64,000 bases of DNA, from NCBI RefSeq assembly GCF_014904755.1, contig NZ_JACZFQ010000021.1:62001-126000 (forward strand), read 5' to 3'. A program made the position numbers and the translations under genes. The notes beneath the pieces were generated by a model. That model was not told where the DNA came from. It searched no databases and was given only the letters and a program-made list of their open reading frames with translations. Positions 17,029 to 25,600 of this stretch are shown here, in pieces. The first letter of the stretch is position 1. The number at the start of each line of letters is the position of its first letter. The stretch is from Neoluteolibacter marinus. Lineage in GTDB: Bacteria > Verrucomicrobiota > Verrucomicrobiia > Verrucomicrobiales > Akkermansiaceae.

Positions 17029-18198
17029 ATGCCTCAAAGTCCCGACCACGAAATTCTCAAGGTTCTCGATGCGTCCGGCCCGCAATGGTCGGGCTCGCGT
17101 GCATGGGAGACTGTCCCTTTGGAGTCGAACTCCGCCGGCGACATTGTCCTGAACGGTCCGGCCTTCGTCTATCGCTGGGAAAATGGCCAGGGCCCGGTGA
17201 AGGTGTCCTTCTGGTCACAGCACGAGGGCAGGATCAAGAGCGGCACAGATCACATGCTGGCGATCGAGTCCGGGCTCGGGACGATCCGCCTGCGGGTGCC
17301 CGGACGGGATCCGATGGTCATTGGTGCCGTCGAGCCGTCGATCTACCAACAGATCGGCGAGTTGACCATCGAGGCCCAGACCGCGTCCCAGGCCAATCCG
17401 GACGATCACTGGTCGCGGAATCTCATGGTCGTCGCCGCCGCGATGAAGCTCGCCGCCCTGACCCGGGAGGCCGCCGTGGCCGCCGGTGCGGCGGAAAAAG
17501 GCAGCAGCCGCAACCCGCGGCGCGAGCAGATCGTCACCCAGCTCCACGAATGGTTGCGGCCGAACCTCGAGACCACCGTCAAGCTCGGTGACGCGGCGGA
17601 GCATTTGAAGAAAAGCCCGCGACAGCTGATCCGGATCCTCAAGGAGACGACCGGCGCCGGTTTCGCGGAGCACCTGACGATGCACCGCCTCATCCTCGCC
17701 CGTTCGCTGCTGATGCGCACCGGCCAGTCGGTGATCGAGATCGCACGCCTTTCGGGCTTCAACAGCCGCGAGCAGTTCATCCGGTCCTTCAGCAAGGCAT
17801 TCGGCTGGACACCCCTGCAATTCCGGAAGGCCTGGAACCAGGCCTCGATGGGCGATTCCGATCTGACCGAGCTTTGCAAGGTTTCCGAGCGCGAGCCCGT
17901 CGAGTGGCTGCCAGCCGGGGAACTGGCCACCAGCCCCGACGACGACCACGAAGGCGAACCGCACACCGTGGTGGTGGCGAACGCCATGCACGAGATCGTC
18001 GAGCTGTTCTGGATCACCCCGCTGGGCAAACGGGCACGCATCGACGTCCTCGAACGCGGCGGCATGGTCTTCGTCAACCGCGACAACGGAGGCTCCTGCT
18101 GGCTGGTCCGGGTTCCGGGCAGCGGCCGTGAGTTCAGCTTCCGCACGCCCGACGAACACGCCCTCGCAGTCGTCGGCCCCACCCAGACCGGAGCCTGA
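17029..18198 (+). CDS. AraC-type regulator with C-terminal VHL-beta-like domain
   Basis: 389 aa in three parts. Residues 1-135 are an unrecognised sensor-like region with VSFWSQHEGRIKSGTDHML. Residues about 161-269 are an AraC-type double HTH (VKLGDAAEHLKKSPRQLIRI; SVIEIARLSGFNSREQFIRS). Residues about 310-383 resemble the von Hippel-Lindau beta domain: VVVANAMHEIVELFWI, then G-K...DVLERGG, then SCWLVRVPGSGREF. The spacing of the VEL.W, L..GG and WLV elements matches the VHL beta sandwich, which does occur in bacterial proteins. Target genes are unknown; it is followed by its own terminator. Confidence 0.75.
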   Translation: MPQSPDHEILKVLDASGPQWSGSRAWETVPLESNSAGDIVLNGPAFVYRWENGQGPVKVSFWSQHEGRIKSGTDHMLAIESGLGTIRLRVPGRDPMVIGAVEPSIYQQIGELTIEAQTASQANPDDHWSRNLMVVAAAMKLAALTREAAVAAGAAEKGSSRNPRREQIVTQLHEWLRPNLETTVKLGDAAEHLKKSPRQLIRILKETTGAGFAEHLTMHRLILARSLLMRTGQSVIEIARLSGFNSREQFIRSFSKAFGWTPLQFRKAWNQASMGDSDLTELCKVSEREPVEWLPAGELATSPDDDHEGEPHTVVVANAMHEIVELFWITPLGKRARIDVLERGGMVFVNRDNGGSCWLVRVPGSGREFSFRTPDEHALAVVGPTQTGA

Positions 18199-18204
18199 AA
18201 CGAC

Positions 18205-18240
18205 AAAGCGCGCGCCCCGGTCGACGGGACACGCGCTTTT
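18205..18240. terminator. Rho-independent terminator, probably bidirectional
   Basis: Outer stem AAAGCGCG/CGCGCTTT around an inner CCG/CGG stem, flanked by A's on the left and T's on the right. It lies between the convergent AraC-VHL gene and the DUF1501 gene. Confidence 0.8.
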
Positions 18241-18257
18241 AAAGATCGATTTGCCTC

Positions 18258-19556
18258 TCAGGCGAACACGTCCGTCACCGGTGCGCCCTTATCGGCGAAC
18301 CTGAACGGACGACCCGACGGCGACATCACCACCAGGTCGTGGGGAAGTCCCAAGGCGTAGGCGATGGTGGCGTTGAAGTCCTGGACCGCCACCGGCTTGT
18401 CCTTGACCTTCTCGCCCTTGGCATCGGTCTCGCCATACTTGAACCCGCCCTTCACGCCGCCGCCCGCGAGCAGGCAGCTGAATGCCGCGGGATGGTGGTC
18501 GCGACCGTTCTGGTGCTCGGTCTTGATCGTCGGCGTGCGGCCGAACTCGGTGGCCACAACGACCAGCGTGTCCTTCAGGAGACCGCGCTTCTCGAGGTCC
18601 TGGAGCAACCCGGCGTAAGCCTGGTCGAACTCCTTGCACCGGCCCTCGACCGCCGCGAAGTTGTCGAAGTGGGTGTCCCAGCCGCCGAGCTGGACTTCCA
18701 CGAAGCGCACCCCGTGCTCGACGAGTCGTCGGGCCAGCATGCAGCCCTGGGCGAATCGTCCCGAACCGTAGACCTTGCGCACCGACTCGGGTTCATCGTT
18801 GATGTTGAAGGCCTTCAGGTCCTTGCTGTTCATCAGCTTGATCGCTTCCAGGTAGAGCTCTTCATAAGCCTTCACGTCCGCATTCTGGTAGCGGCCATGG
18901 AACTGCTTGTTGAGCCGGTCCGCCAATGCCAATCGGCGGTCGAAGTCTTCCTGGGAAACCGATCCCGGTTTGTGGGAGTCCTGGAGCCCGTCGTGGGGGC
19001 TGCCGATCGGCGCAGCGGCGAATTTGGCACCGAAGAACCCGCCGCCCGAGGTGTCCGGCGACGAATCGATGGCCACGAAACCGGGGATCTCCGGGTTGAG
19101 GCGTCCGCCGAGCTTGTTCACCCAGGCCCCGAGCGAAGGATGCTTCACCGTGCCGCGCATGTCGTAGCTGGTGTGCATGATGTAGGCGCCCTGTTCGTGG
19201 GCACCCTGCCGCGAGGTCATCGAGTTGATCACGCAGACCTTGTCCATCACCTCCGCGGTCTTGGGCAGGTATTGCCCGACCATGACGTCGGTGGCGCTGG
19301 TCGAGATCGCCTCGGTCTTGCCCATCACCTCCTTCTTCTTCTTCGGGTCGAAGGTGTCCAAATGGCTCATGCCACCGGACATGTAGAGGTAGATCACGCT
19401 CTTGGCCTTGCCGGCGGCAGAGGACTTGGGCGCGGCCGAGGCGACGCTCGCCCCGAACATCGGCAGCAGGTTCACCCCGAGGTACATCCGCGCGGCATTC
19501 GAGATGAAGCGACGGCGGGTGGGTTCGTCGAAGCGGTTGAGATCGTTGGCATTCAT
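18258..19556 (-). CDS. DUF1501 secreted protein (set 1)
   Basis: 432 aa. Tat-type N-terminus (TRRRFISNAARMYLGVNLLP). DUF1501 belongs to the alkaline phosphatase/sulfatase-like fold: YLYMSGGMSHLDTFDPKKK at the N-terminus, GVRFVEVQLGGWDTHFDNF in the middle and VVVATEFGRTPTIKTE...GRDHHP near the C-terminus carry the conserved Asp and His positions. Function is not established. Translated after the DUF1549 gene with 20 bases between, the usual pairing of these families in Planctomycetes and Verrucomicrobia. Confidence 0.85.
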   Translation of the reverse strand: MNANDLNRFDEPTRRRFISNAARMYLGVNLLPMFGASVASAAPKSSAAGKAKSVIYLYMSGGMSHLDTFDPKKKKEVMGKTEAISTSATDVMVGQYLPKTAEVMDKVCVINSMTSRQGAHEQGAYIMHTSYDMRGTVKHPSLGAWVNKLGGRLNPEIPGFVAIDSSPDTSGGGFFGAKFAAAPIGSPHDGLQDSHKPGSVSQEDFDRRLALADRLNKQFHGRYQNADVKAYEELYLEAIKLMNSKDLKAFNINDEPESVRKVYGSGRFAQGCMLARRLVEHGVRFVEVQLGGWDTHFDNFAAVEGRCKEFDQAYAGLLQDLEKRGLLKDTLVVVATEFGRTPTIKTEHQNGRDHHPAAFSCLLAGGGVKGGFKYGETDAKGEKVKDKPVAVQDFNATIAYALGLPHDLVVMSPSGRPFRFADKGAPVTDVFA

Positions 19557-19576
19557 TGGTTTTCGGGGAATGGGTT

Positions 19577-21484
19577 TTACTGCACGAAGAGGAACTCGGA
19601 GGACATCACCAGGGCGGAAACGATGTTCCGGTAGCCCTCCTCACCGGACGCTTTCACTTCATCGAGCATCCAGCCCATTTCCTCCGAACTCGGCGGACGG
19701 CTCAGGATGGTCACATAGAGTCGGCGGATCTTCTCCTCGTCGCTGCTGGCACCTTCGAGGCTCTTGTAAAGGTGGGCTCCAGAATTGTTCACCAGCTGCT
19801 TCTGGACGTAACCGTTCATCAGCGAGAGCACCTGACCGACGTTCGGCTCGCGGCTCGATCCATCGACGACGATGCGGTCCGACTGGCCGAAGAGATAGAG
19901 CAGGTGGTCGCGCGGCGCCGGGCTCGGCAACTCCGAGGCACGCACCGGGGAATTGCTGCCGTAGCGGTGAACCTGGTTCATCATCATGCTGTCTCCCCCG
20001 CCCGAAGCACCGCTTTCACCGCGGACATCGGCGAGCAACTTGTCGAAGTAGGAACGGACTTCCTCCTCGGACTTCAGCGCAAGCACCTCCTTCGAGAGCT
20101 GCACCATGTTCTTCTTGCCGACCAGCACCGGCTTGTTGCCGACGTAAATCCGGTCATCAACCGTGCGCCGCGGCTTTTTGTCCGGGTCGCCGGAAGCCAG
20201 GGTGATCAGGGAATCCCAGAGCTGCTCGGACGACAGGCGGGCAAGCTGCCGGCCGTGAAAGTCGTCGCCGGTGGCCACTTTCGCCGGCTCCGGATTCGGG
20301 ACAAACTGGAAGGTCTTGGTGTTGAGCAGCACCTTCTGGAACGCGCGGAGGTCGTAATCGAGGTCCACCATCAGCTTGATCAAGGTCGCCATCAGCTCCG
20401 GATGGTGAAGCTCTTTCGTCGGCTTGTACTCGTCGACCGGCTCATAGACCCCGCGTCCCATGACCCGCTTCCACATCCGGTTGGCGGCCACCGAGGCGAA
20501 TTGCTCGCCGGTCTTGGTGGTGATCCATTCCGCCAGCTCCTCACGGCCGCCGCCCTTGTCGCTGCGCTCCGAGATCCGCACCGACTTGCCGAACGGCGTC
20601 TTGGCACCGATCATTTCTCCCGGCTGGCCGTCACGGTACTGATAGTCGTCCGGCAGGCGGATCTTGCCGGCCCCTGAGCCTCCGAGGCTCAACCCGTAGA
20701 CCCGGTCCCACATGATCTGCGCCACGCTGTAGTCGATCGACTGACGGCGTTCGCCGTCATTGATCTCGTCCCACAGCGACCGCATGTAATTGCGGCGCAT
20801 CGCGTCCTGACCTTCGGTGAAGGCCGCGAGTTCGTAGAAGTCATGCCGTTCGGTCTCGCCGAACGGATCGTCGTGGCACTGCGCGCACTCCATGCGCGAG
20901 CCGAGGAACACCCGCATCGTATTCGCCAGGTTGTCCAGCGGCATCCCGCGGTCGCGGGTGTAGTAGCCCACCGCGGCGCTTTCCGGGGCCCAACCGTCGC
21001 CCTTGGAGGCGATCAGGGCATTGGTAAAGTCGTCCCAGTGCATGTTGTTTTCGAGAGCCGAACGGATCCAGCCGCGGTAGGCCTCGAAGTTCCCGTTGAA
21101 GCCCGGCTTGCCATCCGTCACCCGCAACAGGTCGAAGGCCCAGTTTGTCATGTGACTGGAATAGCCGGGGGACTGGATCAGGTAGTCGATCAATTGGACC
21201 CGCTTGGTCGGGTCATCGATTTCCAGGAAAAACCGGGCCTCCTCGGTGGTCGGAATCCGGCCGATCGCCACGAGAAAGGTGCGGCGCAGGAAGGTCGCAT
21301 CGTCCGTCACCTCGGGTACGGCGAGCTTCTGCTTGCGATACCAGGAGGCCACATGACCGTCGATCGAGCGCGCCGCCTTGGCAATGAAGGCGGGATCGTC
21401 GGCGGGGGAAGGTTTGTCGGCGGCAAATCCGCACGCGCTGGATAAAATCAGGCACGCGAACAGGCCGGCAGCTGGGGTTTTCAT
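19577..21484 (-). CDS. DUF1549/DUF1553 secreted protein (set 1)
   Basis: 635 aa with a signal peptide (MKTPAAGLFACLILSSACGF). DUF1549 comes first (FLRRTFLVAIGRIPTTEEA to MECAQCHDDPFGETERHDFY); its CAQCHD motif is the standard family feature. DUF1553 follows (about 300-635: ASVAANRMWKRVMGRGVYEP, RLSSEQLWDSLI, LYVTILSRPPSSEEM). No PSCyt1 domain is present, unlike the longer relative at 32537. The ATG at 21484 is chosen because it begins the signal peptide. Function unknown; families of this type are linked to extracellular polymer use. Confidence 0.85.
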   Translation of the reverse strand: MKTPAAGLFACLILSSACGFAADKPSPADDPAFIAKAARSIDGHVASWYRKQKLAVPEVTDDATFLRRTFLVAIGRIPTTEEARFFLEIDDPTKRVQLIDYLIQSPGYSSHMTNWAFDLLRVTDGKPGFNGNFEAYRGWIRSALENNMHWDDFTNALIASKGDGWAPESAAVGYYTRDRGMPLDNLANTMRVFLGSRMECAQCHDDPFGETERHDFYELAAFTEGQDAMRRNYMRSLWDEINDGERRQSIDYSVAQIMWDRVYGLSLGGSGAGKIRLPDDYQYRDGQPGEMIGAKTPFGKSVRISERSDKGGGREELAEWITTKTGEQFASVAANRMWKRVMGRGVYEPVDEYKPTKELHHPELMATLIKLMVDLDYDLRAFQKVLLNTKTFQFVPNPEPAKVATGDDFHGRQLARLSSEQLWDSLITLASGDPDKKPRRTVDDRIYVGNKPVLVGKKNMVQLSKEVLALKSEEEVRSYFDKLLADVRGESGASGGGDSMMMNQVHRYGSNSPVRASELPSPAPRDHLLYLFGQSDRIVVDGSSREPNVGQVLSLMNGYVQKQLVNNSGAHLYKSLEGASSDEEKIRRLYVTILSRPPSSEEMGWMLDEVKASGEEGYRNIVSALVMSSEFLFVQ

Positions 21485-21697
21485 GGTTTTCAAGGGTTCA
21501 GGAGAGGCTAGCAGCGGGAATCTTAGCGTCAATCCACCAGACTTTCCGGGATTCGGGCGGCTACGCACTGCTTGTCAGACATCTTTCGAAGAAATGTGCC
21601 GGGGTTGAACCCTCCGAATTGAAGAAAGTTGCAGTGAATCGGAAAGAGCGCCCCCACGCCTCCAACCGTCGGCGGCAAGCGCCGGCGGTACACGGCG

Positions 21698-21727
21698 GCG
21701 CGGCAGGCCCCGGAGGACCTGCCGCGC
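21698..21727 (-). terminator. Strong GC hairpin after hsp20
   Basis: A perfect 10-bp inverted repeat (GCGCGGCAGG with CCTGCCGCGC) 30 bases beyond the hsp20 stop. No T-run follows on the minus strand, so it is either a weak terminator or an mRNA 3'-stabilising hairpin. Confidence 0.5.
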
Positions 21728-21756
21728 GATTTCCCATTCGATCCAAAAGCCGGACC

Positions 21757-22212
21757 TCAGTCGACTTTCACCTCGATCTGGCGCGGTTTCACCGCTTCCT
21801 GCTTGCCCAGGTGAATGTTGAGCACGCCGTCCTTGAAATCGGCGCTGACCTTCTCCGGATCGGCATTTTCGGGAAGCTGGAAGCTGCGGAGGAAGCTGCC
21901 GTAGGCACGCTCCACCCGGTGATACTTCCGGCCCGTTTCTTCCTTCTCGATCCGGCGCTCTCCGCTGAAGGTCAGCTGGCCGTTTTCGACCGTGACCTTG
22001 ACGTCCTCGCGTTTGACCTCGGGCAGCTCGGCCTTGATCACATACTCGTCGGCGTCCTCCGTGATATCCACGACCGGCGTCCATTCGGCGACGGTGAGCG
22101 ATTCGCGGGATTCGTCGTTCTTGAGTGAAGCGGAACTCTGGAGAGCGCTAAGCACGCGGCTCTGGAGGTCCTGCATTTCACGGATGGGATTCCATTGTCT
22201 GAGGGTATTCAT
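21757..22212 (-). CDS. Hsp20/alpha-crystallin small heat-shock protein
   Basis: 151 aa. The alpha-crystallin domain covers about residues 45-135 (WTPVVDITEDADEYVIKAEL, KVTVENGQLTFSGER, YGSFLRSFQLPENADPEKVS) and includes the DGVLNIHLGK strand. The C-terminal tail has the IEV form of the I-X-I/V motif (RQIEVKVD). An ATP-independent holdase that binds unfolding proteins in the cytoplasm. No CIRCE element or clear heat-shock promoter is visible upstream. Confidence 0.92.
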   Translation of the reverse strand: MNTLRQWNPIREMQDLQSRVLSALQSSASLKNDESRESLTVAEWTPVVDITEDADEYVIKAELPEVKREDVKVTVENGQLTFSGERRIEKEETGRKYHRVERAYGSFLRSFQLPENADPEKVSADFKDGVLNIHLGKQEAVKPRQIEVKVD

Positions 22213-22629
22213 GATGGTGCTTGGTTGGTTAGGCGGAGGGTTTCAGTTGCCGGGCAGGTCATGGTCTCCGCCGCATTCCGACCTGCCACATCACCTCAAT
22301 CGCAATCGACATGCCACTGCCAGAAGCAACACAAGCCACTGGTTATCAATCCACCCACCCCGAAGCCACCCGTCGCCCGGCGACAGCTTGACGCAAGACC
22401 TGGACGGGATGTCCCGGCCCGCCGCGCCAAGCTGACACCCGGACAGCGCTGGAGGAGCCAGCGATGCCGCACTTGAACTCAAGCGTGTCTGATTTTCTCC
22501 GCGTGATGACTTTCGTCTCGCCAGCCCTCCCCGGTTCTGGCAGATGACGCACTCCAAAAAACTTTCCGACGTCCCCCGCAAAAACGCGGAGCGTCCCCCC
22601 GCGGATCGGTTTCCCACCAACCAACCGCC
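22213..22629. other. Intergenic region between divergent hsp20 and DUF1800 genes
   Basis: 417 bases with no protein-like ORF on either strand. It must contain the hsp20 promoter (minus) and the DUF1800 promoter (plus). I found no convincing -35/-10 pair, CIRCE repeat or other recognisable operator. Confidence 0.5.
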
Positions 22630-25600
22630 ATGCACCGCACGATCCGCTTCGCCGCGCTCGTCCTCTGTTTTTGCACCGCTGCCCGGGCCGACCTGGATCT
22701 CGACAACGACGACCTGGGCGATGTCTGGGAGGCGAAGTATCGACCGGCGGAACTCCTGCCCGGCAATGACGACGACGGCGACGGGCGCAGCAACCGCGAA
22801 GAGTCCGAGGCCGGCACCGACCCGCTCCAGGCTTCCGATGTCTTTTCAGTGAGTGACATCACCCTGCTTGGCGGCCAGGTCGAGCTGAGGTGGCCCAGCC
22901 AGGCGGGAAAGGTCTATCAGCTCCAGACTACCGCCGATCCCGGCGACGAAGCTTCCTGGCAAATCCTTCCGGGCGTTCATCCGGGGACCGGCGATGAACT
23001 CGCGGCGACGACGGCGGCTCCCGTTCAATCCCCGTCCTTCTTCCGGGTCGTGGTAGCGGACACGGATACCGACGGCGACGGACTGACCGACTGGGAAGAG
23101 CTCCAGACCGGGCACGATCCCGCCATGAATCACGTCCACATGGGAATGGGCGATCTCCAGCACCTGACCATGGAACTGCAGGCCGAGCCGGTGATCACGA
23201 TCTCAGCACCGGACAACGATGCCACCGAGCCCGCCTCATCGCCGGCCGCAAATTCCGGGATGTTCCGGATCCAGCGCACCGGCGGCATCGGCCGGGTCGT
23301 CGTGTCCTTGGCTCAATCCGGCTCGGCCGGCCCGGCGGACCACGAGGCCTTGCCCGATAGCGTGGAGATCCCGCTCGCGTCCACCGGCGCGGATGTACCG
23401 CTGATCCCCTCTCCCGACGCCCTTCTCGAAGCCGACGAGGTGGTGGTCCTCGAGGTCGGGTCCAGCGCCACTTACGCCAAGGGCGCCGCGGATTCGGCCG
23501 GAGTGTTGATCCACGACCACGTGCAGGCGAATGGCACCGGTCTCACCGCGAACTATTGGAAGCATCCTGACAACACCCGGGACCAGCCGGTCTTCACCGG
23601 GACCCCGGATATTTCGCGGATCGATCCGGTCGTCGACTTCGACAGCGACCTGACGCCTTGGCCCGGAGCGCCGGTCACCACGACACTTCCCTACACCGAT
23701 TACTATTCCAGCCGCTGGGAAGGCGAGTTGCTTCCCGAGTTCTCGCAAGTCTACACGATCTACGGGCGGACCGACAGCGCCGGGCGGGTCTGGATCAACG
23801 GTCAGCTGCTGATCGACAACTGGCCGGCCTCCCGGGAAAGCAGCGCGATCATCGCCTTGGACGCGGGCAAGCGCTACCCGGTGGTCTTCGAGCATTACAA
23901 CAACACCGGCCGTAGCCGCGCCACCTTGTCTTGGAAGTCGGCCAGCCTGGAAAAGGAGGTCATCCCGCAGGCCCGCCTGTTCCCGGACACCCCGCCGCGG
24001 ATCCTCGGCCCCTTCGAAGCCTGGGCCTTTGTCGGGGCTCCCGGATTCAGCTACCGGATCGAGGCAAGCGGCAGCCCCACGCTCTTTTCCGCCGTCAATC
24101 TTCCGCCAGGTCTCGCATTGGATCCCGTGAGCGGCGTGATCAGCGGCGACCCGGTGACACCCGGTCAATGGCAGGTCGCCCTGACCGCCACCAACACCCA
24201 CGGATCCGGGTCCGCCTTCCTCGACCTGACCGTGATCGAGACCAGCGGCAGCATCACCCGCGAATTGTGGACGGGCGTGGCCGGATCCGAGGTGGCCGAC
24301 ATCCCGCTCGACACCGCACCCGCTTCAACCACCCCGCTCGGATCATTGGAATGCCCCGCCGACACCGGTGACGACTACGGGGCGCGCATCCGCGGTTTCC
24401 TCACCGCGCCCGCCACCGGCGAGTACCGCTTCTTCCTGCGGGCCGACGAAGCCGCGGAGTTCCACCTTTCCGATGACGACGAACCGGTCAATTCGTGGCT
24501 GCGCGCCGCTACCACCGTCGCGACGGGTTCCGGCGATTGGTCGGATGCCGTCCCGTCCGCGCTGCTGCACCTCGAGGCCGGTCGGCGCTATTTCCTCGAG
24601 ATCCTCCACAAGGAAAGCAGCGGCAGCGACCACCTCGCACTCGCCTGGGCCAAACCCGGCGACCCCGACGACAGCCCGTCGGAAATCATCCCCGGCTATC
24701 TCCTCACGCGCTACGAGGACGTGGCGCTGGGCTCATCGCCCGACGGCACCCTCTATTTCACCGCCCTGACCCCTCAGACCGGAGCCGTGACCAATGCCTA
24801 CGGTTCCTGCACGCTCCGCCTCTCCAGTGACAAGACCACCGCCTGGGTAACCCCGACCTTCGGCAACCTCGGGTCGCCCTTCCAGGGAATGCACGTCCAC
24901 GACACCCGCCTGCCATCCTCGTCGAACATCGTCTTCGACCTCGACGAACCCGGCGTGGAGCACCTCGCGGACGGCTCCTATGTCTGGGAAATCCAGGACG
25001 TCGGAGGCCTGACCGCACAGGAAATCGCCGACGGCCTCGCCCAGTTCGCCTACCTGAACGTCCATACCGTCAACTATCCAAGCGGCGAGATCAAAGGCTT
25101 CTTCCGCGCCCTCGATGGTTCCGCCACCTTCACGCCGCCGCCTCCCCCGCCCGAGTGGACGGGCGAACCCGCCACTTCGAACTCCGCCCCCAAGGCGGCG
25201 GCGAGGTTCCTGCAACAGGCGACCTTCGGGGCGAATCCGGACGACATTGCCTCATTGCAATCGATGGCATCCTACGAGGACTGGATCGACGATCAAATCG
25301 CCTTGCCGGTGTCCGAGCATCTTCCCTACGTCGAGTCGCACCGCAACGTCACCAACCCCAACAACTCGGAGTTCTCCGGGTCGCAAACCTTCAACTCCTG
25401 GTGGCGGACCTCGGTCCAGGCCGACGACCAGCTCCGCCAGCGGGTCGCCTTCGCCCTCAGCCAGATCATGGTGGTGTCGGAGTCCGGTCCGCTTGACAAC
25501 CGCGCGAGCGCGCTGTCGGGATTCTACGACACCCTGCTCGCCCATGCCTTCGGCAATGCCCGGGACCTGCTGGAGGCCGTGACCCTCCATCCCGCAATGG

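Noticed and set aside
20856-20910. CAQCHD as a c-type haem site in the DUF1549 protein
   Set aside because: CXXCH-like motif is a general feature of DUF1549 and occurs without other cytochrome features; not claimed as haem-binding.
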